Source of the DNA: Lepidurus packardi
Lineage: Eukaryota > Arthropoda > Branchiopoda > Notostraca > Triopsidae
Assembly (NCBI GenBank): GCA_023053545.1
Contig: JAKZAN010000006.1
Span: 9,270,351 to 9,334,350, forward strand
Length of the DNA stretch: 64,000 nucleotides
Direction: 5' to 3'
A program made the position numbers and the translations under genes. The notes under the pieces are model-generated. The model did no database searches, was not told the origin of the DNA, and saw only the letters and a program-made list of their open reading frames with translations. Below, piece after piece: positions 35,242 to 44,647 of this stretch. Position 1 is the stretch's first letter; every line of letters starts with the position of its first letter.

Positions 35242-38200
35242 TCAGACTGCATAAACAGCCCAAACAGCTAATACTGTAGTCAAGGCCAAGACTGCAATTC
35301 CACTTCGTGTTACTTTGGGTATCTCTAGACCCCATGCAAGGTCCCATACCTATTAAAATCCACATATTAGGTCTTACTCCAAGTACGTTAATGTTTCCCA
35401 TACAGCGTAGCTTGCAAACCTAAGCTACCGCAAAGAGGCGCACAGTAATTTACGTGGGTGCATATGATTATGAACGAGCATGCGTTTGCGGATAAAAAGG
35501 CAAGCTGAATAACTGTATAATCACGTACTCAAATTGCGAAAAAAGTTCTCTGTCAAAGGTGTATTCAAAAATAATATCTAGGGCACGAGTTTCTAACTTC
35601 TCGATTTTTTTTTTGTTAAAAGATTAGTTTGCGTTTTCAAAATAGTGAAGACACAAACAAAGAAAAGTTAAACTGTCACGCGTTTAGTATTCATACTCCT
35701 ACATTATTATTTGATCCTACAGTATCAGAACTCCTCCATTACTGTCGAGCAGATTTTTAAAAATCTCATGTGCTTTTTATGTTAGACTGCGCTATTGCGT
35801 TCCTTGTGCTCTCGTGCTATGGTATTGTAGCGAATGACCCTTTTGAAAACGTTGGTCTTGGTTAATTTGCATGTTTGGGAGTAAGTGGCGGATTCTTGGA
35901 GAATGGCAAGGTCAGGTCAATGAAGGACAAACGTTGAAAGAAGCATGTTCGCTAAGAAAGGGGTCGCCAAGTGGTATAAAAAGATACGCCAATGTACAGA
36001 CGAGGCAGTTGGGTTTTAGACCAAGCAAAGAAATACAACATTGAAAAAAAACCATCCGTGACAAATTTGGTGTCAGAAGTGGGATTTGGATAGATTCATC
36101 GGTGGTCAGTAGCGACAATCTCTTAAAACAGGTAGCAAGAGTCCTGGCATTAAAGGGTTCTGTATTGGATCTTGAAAAAACGTACAAAGCTGACCATGTG
36201 GCGAGCGTCTTAAATTGCTTTGGAAACAGATCACAGTCCCTTTATAGTCCTGCTTGCTGGAACCTTGGCGAACAACCCTTATTCCTTTCAAGAAAGCTAA
36301 CTCCACCGTCCAGAATCATCCAAAATGACCACGTCACCAACCCCAACGGCAGCAGCAGCCCACCAGATGGAGGAAGATGCTGGGGAAGGAAGTTTTCCCA
36401 CCACACGCCTGATGAGGAGTTTTTTGGCCTCACAACAAGCCGTATTGGACGCATTAACGAAACAGACGACTAACCCACCACTACCTGGGAAAATCAGCAG
36501 CCAGAGCCTTGCTACCATGGCTATCTTTTCCGGCGGCCCCGAGGAGGACGTGGAGCATTGGGCTGAAACCCTCTCTCGAATAGGGAAAGTAGAAGGCTGG
36601 ACACCGGAGCAGCATTTACGAGCCGCCCTGAGTAAGATCGCGGGTCCTGTTGTCCACTGGAACGACTCGCGCGGCGGCGCTTGTAAAAACTGGGATGACT
36701 GGAAAATAGCTCTACAAAAGGCGTTTGGAAGGCCACTCTCGTTAGAACAATGGAGCGCAAAAATTCAGGCCCGGGTCCAACAAGCAGGGGAGAGTACCGC
36801 AAGTTATTTATACGATAAACTACGACTTTGCGAACGCTGCCCAATCCAACTAAAAGAAAAAGAACAAATTGAGCGTCTCGCCCGCGGATTACGACGACCT
36901 GATGTAGCTGCGGCTGTTATGGCCAGACGACCAAACACAGTGGACAGCTTCATTGATTTAATCAACCACGTCGAAACTACGACTTGTAGCTATAACGCTC
37001 CTATCGCGCCCGTCACCTCCGTGCAGGAGTCGACACTTCCCCCTCGAAATTCTGCATTGAGCCCATTACCGTTATACCCGCCCGTTAGTCCCCAAGTCAA
37101 ACCCAGCTCACCTACGTCAGATATCCTGCCGGCTACAATCGAGCAGCTACTTACCCGTATGAGTTCCCTAGAGCAAACCATGCGAACTCAGAAGTCGGAG
37201 CACAATCGGCAACCGTCCCGCCGGCCGACTTGCTATCAGTGTGGTCGAGAAGGGCACATCGCCCGCGACTGCCGAAATCGAAACAATTCGCCTCGAAATC
37301 TACAAGAATCCATTGTATGCTTCCGATGCGATAAGGCTGGCCACATTGCCCGGAACTGCCCTACTCGAGTGCCACCCACATCGGAAAACTCCTCAGCCGA
37401 CCTGTAGGAGCAGGGCCGGCTGTAAGTCCTAAAGGCTCCAGCGTGGTTACTGTAGATGGAACGATATCCGATCGAAGAATAGGTTTACCCGTGATTCACT
37501 TGGATGTCGGGGGAGTAGGTCAGGTAACCGGTCTTGTCGATTCAGGCGCTTCGTGTTCCCTCATTTGTGCTTGTACCCTGCCGCAGCATTCAGAGATCCA
37601 ACCATATTTTGGAACTCCACTAACTGACGCCGGGAATGGAGTTGTGCCAGTATTAGGAACAATTATGCTAGAAATCACCCCGACCACCTTGAACCGTCCA
37701 TGTATGCATCAATTTTTAGTAGTTAATCAAGCCCCCTTCCCGGTTATACTCGGTGTAGACTGGATGGCTGTTGCAAATGTCAGTGTCCTTAGTTCCGAAG
37801 GACAAATAAAAGTAATGTATGATGCAGAAACCTTGTCAAAACATGTACTGTATGCCCCACCTAAAATAGAAACCACAGTTGCTCCCTGCAATACCCTTGA
37901 AAAATCGGCTCCTAGTTCGGAAAAATCATTTCTTCAAGATTTTCAGGTTATGGACGATCATTCCGAAGGGTTCTTAGGTGTGCTCAGGTCTTCCGAAACG
38001 GCCGTTATTCCTCCGGGTTCACTGTGTTTTGTACCAGCTTATGTCCCTAGAAACTCTCCAAATACCATTATAGCAGCAGCGGTCCTTAGGGCCAACCCAG
38101 GCGACGAATGGATTACCCCGTCGAGCCTCCTACAAGCTAAGAATGGAAAGACCTTTGTTCCCGTTCTCAATATTGGAAAACACCGTTTGACCATCCACCC

Positions 38201-41200
38201 CCATACAAAACTAGGGCTAGCTAGCTCTCCGCAATCGGTCTCGGTCCCCATTGACTCTCCCGGTAGCCAGGGGACAGTAGCTACCGTAAACCACCGTTCT
38301 TCAAGTAATTCCACTCTCCCGTTTAACGACACTCAGTTCGGGGAAACTTTAAGCCAGGACCAGAGACGAGAGTTGTCAGACCTTCTGAATTCATACTCTC
38401 AATGTTTTGCAACCTCCGACAAACCTCTGCAAGGTACAAGTTTGGTCGATCATCAGATCCACACGGAACAACCAATTCCCTTGCATGTTCCTCCTCGACG
38501 GGTATCCGCTGCAGAACGACAAATCATTTCAGAACAAGTCACCAAGATGTTGGACGCAGGCATCATTACTCCTTCTACCAGTCCATGGTCTTCTCCCGTC
38601 GTGCTTGTCAAAAAGAAAAATGGCGAACTACGGTTCTGTGTAGACTATCGACGACTAAACAGTATCACGAAGAAGGACGTTTACCCCCTTCCACGTATTG
38701 ACGACATTCTTGATCGAATTGGAAACGCCGTCTTCTTTACATCTTTGGATCTGGCTAGTGGGTACTGGCAGGTAACGGTCAACCCCTCAGACCGGGAGAA
38801 AACGGCTTTCGTTACTCCCGATGGGCTTTACGAATTTCAACGGATGCCTTTCGGATTGTGTAATGCCCCGGCCACTTTCCAGCGTCTGATGGACCGAGTA
38901 CTTGCGGGACTCAAATGGTCTCACTGTCTAGTATACTTAGATGACATACTCATCTTTGGGCGTACCTTTTCGGAACATCAGGATAGACTACGACTGGTAT
39001 TAGAAGCTATACGACATTCGAATCTTACACTAAACCTGGACAAATGCACCTTTGCTCGTCCGGAAGTCGTGTTCCTAGGGCATCGCGTTAACTGCCATGG
39101 GATTGGCCCGGATTCCCAGAGGGCTGAAGCCATTATAAACTATCCCCAACCTAGTAACCTCAAACAACTCAGGCGGTTTCTTGGCATGCTGGGATATTAT
39201 AGGCGCTTTATCCGGGGTTTCGCCGCCATAGCCCGTCCCCTGTATGGTCTGTTAAAAAAGGCAACGACTTGGAACTGGACGGAGCAAAGCAGCGCATCAT
39301 TCCTTCACTTAAAACAGGCTCTACGTACCGCCCCGATTTTAAACCATTTCCAAGAGGAACGGGAGATTGAAATCCATACGGATGCCAGTTACGAAGGGCT
39401 TGGCGCCGTTCTAGTACAACGACAGGGTAACGAAGAATTCACCATTGCCTATATTAGCAGAAGACTCTCGGATCCGGAATCTCGATACCACAGTAATGAA
39501 CTGGAATGTCTTGCCGTGGTTTGGGCCGTTACGAAGTGGAGGTCCTATATTTTTGGTCGGCCCTTTAAGGTCATCACGGATAATACCGCGGTCACCTACC
39601 TCTTTCACAAACAGGAGGTCAATGCAAAATTTAGCCGGTGGGTTCTTGCTCTTCAGGAATATGACATTACCTTCCAGCACAGAAAAGGAAAAGCCAATGT
39701 TGTCGCAGATGCCCTATCGCGCGCACCAACAGGAGCCGGCGAAGAAACTCAGCCACCAGACCACATGGCTATTTGCACGCTATTATACAAAGTCCAACCT
39801 TCAGTACTCTTGGCTGAGCAGTACACCGATCCGCAGTTCTCGCATCTATTATTGCTCTTAACCGACCCCGCAGCCTTATCAAAATTTCCTGACAGCGACG
39901 GTATTTCCACTCAATTCTCGCTTCGCCACGGGCTACTTTACCGGAAAGGTAATGGCCGAGGTCGAAAGTTGCTGCTTGCGTTACCCCGAACGTTCCGTCG
40001 GGACGTTCTGCGTAGCTGTCACGACAGTTCTGCAGGAGGCCATCTCGGTCTTACAAAAACCTTAGACAAAGTTAAGTCCCGATACTGGTGGCCCAGGCTT
40101 ACCTCAACGGTTCGACGGTATGTTAAATCTTGCCCCACCTGTCAACAAAGGAAGATTCCCCCCGGCCCACCACTAGGCTTCTTGCAACCAATTCCTCCTC
40201 CGGATCAACCATTTCGTCTGCTGGGCATTGATCACGTTGGCCCTTTTCCTCTCACTCCCCGTGGAAATCGGCACTTGCTAGTTGCGATCGACTACCACAG
40301 TAAATGGGTCGAGGTACGAGCCGTTCCCGATACATCCTCTAAAAATGTTGTTGACTTTCTCATGGAACAAATAATCCTACGGCATGGAACACCTGAGGCG
40401 CTGATTAGCGATAGAGGAACAGGATTTACCGCACGTCAGATGGAAGAAACCCTAGAACGCCTGAAAATCCGGCATTCGATGACAGCCGCCTATCACCCCC
40501 AAGCAAATGGGCTCTGTGAGCGAGTTAATCGTACACTGACCGAAATCGTTGCAGGTTTGATCGAATCCGACCAGCATCAATGGGATTCCTTAGTCCAAAC
40601 AGCGGCCTTCTGTGTCAATACTGCCATGCAAGAAACCACCGGAATAAGCCCGTTTCAATTGGTATATGGACGTCTTCCAGTGTTACCCGAAGAGACGCTA
40701 TTCCCGTGGCCGGAAGATGTGTCAGAAACTTATCCCGAGTTTCTTGGACGCGTCGAGGCCGTGCGAAGAGCAACCATGGAGCGAATCTTGGTTAAACAGA
40801 AAGCGCAGAAACTCCGTTACGACAAACACCATCGGGCTCCACCTGTCTTCAAACCTGGTGATCTGGTATGGGTCCAGCGGCGTCTCCGAACGAAGGGCCA
40901 GTCACCTAAACTCCGTCCAAAATATATCGGACCCTTTTCCATTGCCAGAAATATTACAGAAGTCACCTACCAAATCGAAGACCTACCCGGACAGGAAACA
41001 AAACGTCGACTTCGGATATTTCCCGCCCACGTCAGTCAACTAAGGAAATTTGTACCCGGTTATGTGTCCGACGAAGAAAGTGACGAAGAAGATGGAGAAG
41101 ATGACGGTGAAATTGTAGACATAGACGACAACACGACCTCTAACCAGAGTGAGGAAAATAGAGAATCGGACGATGATCTCCCTTTGGCGCAGCTCTTGAA

Positions 41201-44200
41201 ACACCATGGAACAGAAGGAGTGAACGATGCTGATGATGACCTGCCATTGTCCGAGTTGGTGAAAACCTGGAGACCTGCCGGGGTCGGAGAGGGTCACTTG
41301 GTCGCTCGGGAGAGCGATTTAAGTCAGGAAGGGCCGAGTGTAGCGAATGACCCTTTTGAAAACGTTGGTCTTGGTTAATTTGCATGTTTGGGAGTAAGTG
41401 GCGGATTCTTGGAGAATGGCAAGGTCAGGTCAATGAAGGACAAACGTTGAAAGAAGCATGTTCGCTAAGAAAGGGGTCGCCAAGTGGTATAAAAAGATAC
41501 GCCAATGTACAGACGAGGCAGTTGGGTTTTAGACCAAGCAAAGAAATACAACATTGAAAAAAAACCATCCGTGACAGTATTGTGCTATAAGAAGCTACTA
41601 TGGAAGCCCTGAGAGGACAAAACTCGGGAACCGCAGAAAGTGACTCGGGAACAGCAGAAAGTACACTTATGGGAACATATTGACTTTCGGGAACACGGGA
41701 ACCAGTTTTCGGAACATGGGAACCAGTTTTGCCAAAACTGGTTCTCATGTTCCCTAGTTCCCAAAACTTTTGGGAACTTGGGAACATGGGAACCAGTTTT
41801 GGGAACACTATCGGGAACACGGGAACATTATCGGGAACACGGGAACATTATCGGGAACACGGGAACATATCGCTGTTTTCGGAACATATCGATATATTCG
41901 GATGCAAGGTCGCTTTCACACTGTCATACAACTAGGCCCCCCCCCCCCCCCAAGACCATAAAACCAATTTATCTTCTTCCACTAGCTTGCGCCCCCTTGT
42001 GGAACTTGTAGGAAACACATTGAGAAATGTTTCTCTGGTTTACTTATGCACGAAACGTGCGGAAATGTAGTTTAAACAGAAGAAAAAGACCTTGTCGCCA
42101 TTACAGAAGCATTTGTTTATTAATTGGAAAGTCAATGTTTTGCTGTTGGGGAACTGACAATTGCAATACATTCTAGTTATTTGAAGGAGTTTTTTCCAAT
42201 CATAATAATAATAATGACGGTTTATGCATTAAGGCTAATATCATATTTTACAGTTTTTCCCAACAAAGTTTGCTCAGTATTTCACAATTAATATCGCATG
42301 AAGAGTTCTTTATTATTAGTTGTATGACAGTGTGAAAGCGACCTTGCATCCGAAGATATCGATATGTTCCGAAAACAGCGATATGTTCCCGTGTTCCCGA
42401 TAATGTTCCCGTGTTCCCGATAATGTTCCCGTGTTCCCGATAATGTTCCCGTGTTCCCGATAGTGTTCCCAAAACTGGTTCCCATGTTCCCAAGTTCCCA
42501 AAAGTTTTGGGAACTTGGGAACATGGGAACCAGTTTTGGCAAAACTGGTTCCCATGTTCCGAAAACTGGTTCCCGTGTTCCCGAAAGTCAATATGTTCCC
42601 ATAAGTGTACTTTCTGCTGTTCCCGAGTCACTTTCTGCGGTTCCCGAGTTTTGTCCTCTCAGGGCTTCCATAAGCTACGCTATATATGGGAGCCTTAAAA
42701 CATAACTAACCAAGAGAACAGAAAAAGGTCAAATTGACTTACCAAATGGCGAATTCCATTCAATATATGAAATAACACCTGCCACGCAATTAGGAATTTC
42801 AAACCCATCAAGGCCGTTTCGGGAATATGTAGCGCCCGAATGTACTCCACATAATACGGAAAATTGTTTGGAACGAATAAAGTGCCTAAAAAAGAATTTT
42901 AATTCCCTATACAGTGAGTCATGGATGTTACGGTCTTACCCATTCCCAAAGCATAAAGCATTGCGGTTGAAGTCATTGCGGTAGCTCGGTGCATCAAAGA
43001 AAGCCCCCATGTGATCTGGGGCTTATAAATTCTCAAATGAGGGGATAAGGGCCGACCCAGTCGTTGTTGTCTGAGTTCAAATTTTAACCCACCCTTTTCC
43101 TCCTCGTCAATTCCATTCATATTCGCTTTCGTAGTTGGGTTAGGCTTATCAGTACCCGGTCGTATATCACGACTCGATATGCGACCCTTAATCGACTGCA
43201 ATTTTTCTTCTACTTTTTGTTCCATTCGTTCGATTTTATTATGTATGGTATCGTCACTCTTTTCCGCAAAACGTTTTTTGGCAACCTCACGGCTCAGCTC
43301 GATGATATCCGGAGCTTTCTGCTTCTCTTTCTCTGAGGTGTCAGACCTATATTGAAGATACAGGATTTTTTTTTCAACGAAACAGACAAGTTCCAAGAAA
43401 TTTAAAATTTTCTACTTGCATTTAAAAATAAAGGAACCGTAAGGGAATTCTCTAAAATTTGCATTAAAAAAAGATTTATAAATATTCTTTTCCAAATAAT
43501 CGGTGCTATTGTAACTCCATTTGGTGCATAAAGACGTTCAACTATTATTAGTATTGTTATTATTTAATTGCAACAATTTAGGCACAAGGCCTCTAAATGA
43601 CATTTAAAAAATCAAAGTTACATTATTTGGGATTCTCGGGAAATCGAAACTATTCGTCTCTACAGAATTGCTTCGGGTCAAATATTTTTGAGCCAAAGTG
43701 GTCGTCTAGCAAGTTCTTAAACGCCTGTAAAGAGGGGGATTTAATCACTTTTGTGGCAAACCCTTCCAAGCGTCCACTATTCGATTTTGGAAGGTCCACC
43801 GATCTACAACGACCTATTGCTACACCAGATAGTCTCAACAAAAAAGTACGAGTCCAACTTTTAAAACAACCTACTACTGACATTAAACCGAACCTAAGTC
43901 TACCTCAACCCAACCTAAACTAATAATTAATCATCGAGTTTGTGCTTCGCGCTAGGAGAAAATATTTAGTAAGCACAAGGGACTATGAGGCAAAACTTGG
44001 AACAGAAATTGCGCAATTTTTTTGCGGAACTACTTTCTTCCGATAATAAATAGAATAATACTTTCCCCTGTAATTTAGCCCCAATCAAGTTCCGTTTATG
44101 TAAAAAATCAAATAACTAATAGACCGACAAAAGGCTATTGCCTACACCGGTTTCTAAATATAAAACATAATAAAACATCCAGAAGTGCACTTTTTAAAAC

Positions 44201-44330
44201 GAATATTTAAAGAATTTCTTTCAATAATAAAAAAAGAATCAATATACTTGTAACGCAAAGCCGAAACACTTGGAAGCGTTCGGCGACTTAAAGTTGTAAC
44301 TGCGACGTTTCGCACCAAAAGCAGGGCCAT
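35242..44330 (-). CDS. SDHC: Succinate dehydrogenase cytochrome b560 subunit, transposon-filled intron
   Basis: Four minus-strand exons: 44248-44330, 42940-43346, 42743-42885, 35242-35349, giving 246 aa (human 169). SDHC is one of two membrane anchors of complex II and helps bind haem b and ubiquinone. A mitochondrial presequence (MALLLVRNVAVTTLSRRTL) is followed by an unusual charged linker of ~80-100 residues (SEKEKQKAPDIIELSREVAKK region). The conserved core then reads RPLSPHLRIY, SLMHRATAMTSTAM, LFHILNGIRH and VWDLAWGLEIPKVTRSG, plus a final hydrophobic helix. The His aligned with the human haem ligand (FHILNG) is present. The last intron (35350-42742, 7393 bp) contains three nested mobile elements, and the 35-residue terminal exon lies beyond them. 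Confidence 0.9.
35826..36063 (+). repeat. 5' LTR of the gypsy element
   Basis: The LTR begins TGTAGCGAATGACC and ends CCATCCGTGACA. A TATA-type box (GGTATAAAAAG, about 35972-35982) implies transcription starting in the right half. Confidence 0.92.
36068..36085 (+). other. Primer binding site of the gypsy element
   Basis: TGGTGTCAGAAGTGGGAT starts 4 nt after the LTR. Its complement ends in CCA and resembles the 3' end of a tRNA, most likely a tRNA-Leu. The tRNA identity is from memory. Confidence 0.7.
36325..37407 (+). CDS. gag: Gypsy Gag polyprotein
   Basis: This 360-aa frame starts MTTSPTPTAAAAHQMEED and contains a retrotransposon capsid-like helical region (VEHWAETLSRIGKVEGWTPE; RVQQAGESTASYLYDKLRLC). 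Two CCHC zinc knuckles follow at residues ~303-316 (CYQCGREGHIARDC) and ~332-345 (CFRCDKAGHIARNC), which bind the element RNA. The stop at 37405-37407 overlaps the pol frame, which is open from 37335. Confidence 0.93.
   Translation: MTTSPTPTAAAAHQMEEDAGEGSFPTTRLMRSFLASQQAVLDALTKQTTNPPLPGKISSQSLATMAIFSGGPEEDVEHWAETLSRIGKVEGWTPEQHLRAALSKIAGPVVHWNDSRGGACKNWDDWKIALQKAFGRPLSLEQWSAKIQARVQQAGESTASYLYDKLRLCERCPIQLKEKEQIERLARGLRRPDVAAAVMARRPNTVDSFIDLINHVETTTCSYNAPIAPVTSVQESTLPPRNSALSPLPLYPPVSPQVKPSSPTSDILPATIEQLLTRMSSLEQTMRTQKSEHNRQPSRRPTCYQCGREGHIARDCRNRNNSPRNLQESIVCFRCDKAGHIARNCPTRVPPTSENSSADL
37335..41378 (+). CDS. pol: Gypsy Pol polyprotein (protease, RT, RNase H, integrase)
   Basis: The frame is open from 37335, overlaps gag by 73 nt in the -1 frame and has no needed ATG, so translation by -1 frameshifting is inferred. 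Numbering from 37443, domains are: retropepsin (LVDSGASCSL, catalytic Asp ~33); reverse transcriptase (FCVDYRRLN, SLDLASGYWQV, active-site YLDD ~498-501); RNase H (IHTDASYEGLGAVL, ITDNTAVTYL); integrase zinc finger (H860 region HDSSAGGHLG...CPTCQQRK); the DDE core (GIDHVGPF, ISDRGTGF, YHPQANGLCERVN); and a GPF/Y module (RPKYIGPFSI). The acidic tail holds a doubled DDDLPL motif. The last ~13 codons run through the polypurine tract into the 3' LTR. No broken residue was seen. Confidence 0.94.
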   Translation, partial: GWPHCPELPYSSATHIGKLLSRPVGAGPAVSPKGSSVVTVDGTISDRRIGLPVIHLDVGGVGQVTGLVDSGASCSLICACTLPQHSEIQPYFGTPLTDAGNGVVPVLGTIMLEITPTTLNRPCMHQFLVVNQAPFPVILGVDWMAVANVSVLSSEGQIKVMYDAETLSKHVLYAPPKIETTVAPCNTLEKSAPSSEKSFLQDFQVMDDHSEGFLGVLRSSETAVIPPGSLCFVPAYVPRNSPNTIIAAAVLRANPGDEWITPSSLLQAKNGKTFVPVLNIGKHRLTIHPHTKLGLASSPQSVSVPIDSPGSQGTVATVNHRSSSNSTLPFNDTQFGETLSQDQRRELSDLLNSYSQCFATSDKPLQGTSLVDHQIHTEQPIPLHVPPRRVSAAERQIISEQVTKMLDAGIITPSTSPWSSPVVLVKKKNGELRFCVDYRRLNSITKKDVYPLPRIDDILDRIGNAVFFTSLDLASGYWQVTVNPSDREKTAFVTPDGLYEFQRMPFGLCNAPATFQRLMDRVLAGLKWSHCLVYLDDILIFGRTFSEHQDRLRLVLEAIRHSNLTLNLDKCTFARPEVVFLGHRVNCHGIGPDSQRAEAIINYPQPSNLKQLRRFLGMLGYYRRFIRGFAAIARPLYGLLKKATTWNWTEQSSASFLHLKQALRTAPILNHFQEEREIEIHTDASYEGLGAVLVQRQGNEEFTIAYISRRLSDPESRYHSNELECLAVVWAVTKWRSYIFGRPFKVITDNTAVTYLFHKQEVNAKFSRWVLALQEYDITFQHRKGKANVVADALSRAPTGAGEETQPPDHMAICTLLYKVQPSVLLAEQYTDPQFSHLLLLLTDPAALSKFPDSDGISTQFSLRHGLLYRKGNGRGRKLLLALPRTFRRDVLRSCHDSSAGGHLGLTKTLDKVKSRYWWPRLTSTVRRYVKSCPTCQQRKIPPGPPLGFLQPIPPPDQPFRLLGIDHVGPFPLTPRGNRHLLVAIDYHSKWVEVRAVPDTSSKNVVDFLMEQIILRHGTPEALISDRGTGFTARQMEETLERLKIRHSMTAAYHPQANGLCERVNRTLTEIVAGLIESDQHQWDSLVQTAAFCVNTAMQETTGISPFQLVYGRLPVLPEETLFPWPEDVSETYPEFLGRVEAVRRATMERILVKQKAQKLRYDKHHRAPPVFKPGDLVWVQRRLRTKGQSPKLRPKYIGPFSIARNITEVTYQIEDLPGQETKRRLRIFPAHVSQLRKFVPGYVSDEESDEEDGEDDGEIVDIDDNTTSNQSEENRESDDDLPLAQLLKHHGTEGVNDADDDLPLSELVKTWRPAGVGEGHLVARESDLSQEGPSVANDPFENVGLG
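41322..41338 (+). other. Polypurine tract of the gypsy element
   Basis: The purine-rich stretch GTCAGGAAGGGCCGAG immediately precedes the 3' LTR and would prime plus-strand DNA. It lies inside the pol reading frame. Confidence 0.6.
41339..41576 (+). repeat. 3' LTR of the gypsy element
   Basis: The sequence matches the 5' LTR over all 238 bp by direct reading, including an 8-A run near the end. Pol terminates inside it at 41378. Confidence 0.92.
41600..42671. mobile_element. Foldback element with GGGAAC minisatellite arms
   Basis: The left arm 41600-41934 and right arm 42317-42671 are reverse complements starting ATGGAAGCCCTGAGAGGAC. The arms are built from GGGAACACGGGAACATTATC (20-bp) tandem units and GGGAACCAGTTTT motifs. 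The left arm has three tandem units and the right four, which explains the 20-bp length difference. The 382-bp centre starts with a poly-C run (about 41937-41951) and has no ORF. A likely target duplication AAGCTAC(T/G) flanks it (41592-41599 and 42672-42679), placing it inside the right end of the host MITE. Confidence 0.8.
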
Positions 44331-44647
44331 TTTGTTTAGAATTACTCTTCCAAGCTTTTACCAATTACCATCTGAAATAAAAATGTATTAGTCAAATCAC
44401 TGTCACAATTTTTTGCGTTTTGTACAAGTCAGCAAGCAGGAACAATGTTTTTGACCAGCAAACGTTCGTTGAACGTTTCACTCCAACGGAACAATCGTTT
44501 GTTCGAAAGTGCGGCGCCAAAATGTCGTACGAATCGTATCGGCTTAAATCGTTCGAAGATAATCGACATATCAGGGGTATGGTTGTACTATAAAGCTAAA
44601 CAAAAGCACGTGTCGTGTTCATCGTTTCTGTGAAGTGTGATTTAAAC
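44331..44647. promoter_or_regulatory. Shared SDHC/TMEM223 divergent promoter region
   Basis: Only 317 bp separate the start codons of SDHC (-) and TMEM223 (+), so the two genes probably share a promoter. A 62-codon open frame at 44445-44633 lies here but has no family signal. Confidence 0.5.

Larger units (their letters stand above)
35826..41576 (+). mobile_element. Complete Ty3/gypsy LTR retrotransposon, young insertion
   Basis: The 5751-bp element is bounded by two 238-bp LTRs (35826-36063 and 41339-41576), which start TG, end CA and look identical on direct reading. The 4-bp target duplication is GTAT (35822-35825 and 41577-41580). A primer site, gag, pol in the -1 frame and no env-like ORF are present. 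It lies antisense to SDHC, within an older MITE-like element. Identical LTRs and intact frames mean a recent, possibly still active insertion. Confidence 0.95.
35394..42695. mobile_element. MITE-like host element split by two later insertions
   Basis: The left end CCCATACAGCGTAGCTT (35398) is mirrored by AAGCTACGCTATATATGGG (42672-42690), followed by AGCCTTAA. The left part (35405-35540) carries the family-2 block (GATAAAAAGGCAAGCTGAATAACT, shortened, and CACGTACTCAAATTG). The element's own sequence is 35394-35825, 41577-41599 and 42672-42695. A gypsy element and a foldback element interrupt it. It lies in the last intron of SDHC. Confidence 0.55.

Noticed and set aside
35826-41576. Endogenous retrovirus with an envelope gene
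   Set aside because: After integrase only a short acidic tail precedes the LTR; there is no third ORF, so it is a plain gypsy retrotransposon.
42360-42480. Regularly spaced repeats resembling a CRISPR array
   Set aside because: The units are contiguous 20-bp minisatellite repeats without unique spacers, in a eukaryotic genome.
41640-42705. Several open frames with repeated GNT/REH residues
   Set aside because: They are translations of the GGGAAC minisatellite on both strands of the foldback element.
43597-43923. 108-codon plus-strand ORF in SDHC intron 1
   Set aside because: It has no family signal and overlaps repeat sequence with the CTATTGCTACACCAGATAG end; probably a chance frame.
44445-44633. 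62-codon plus-strand ORF upstream of TMEM223
   Set aside because: It lies in the divergent promoter region, is not needed for the TMEM223 frame and has no recognisable domain.
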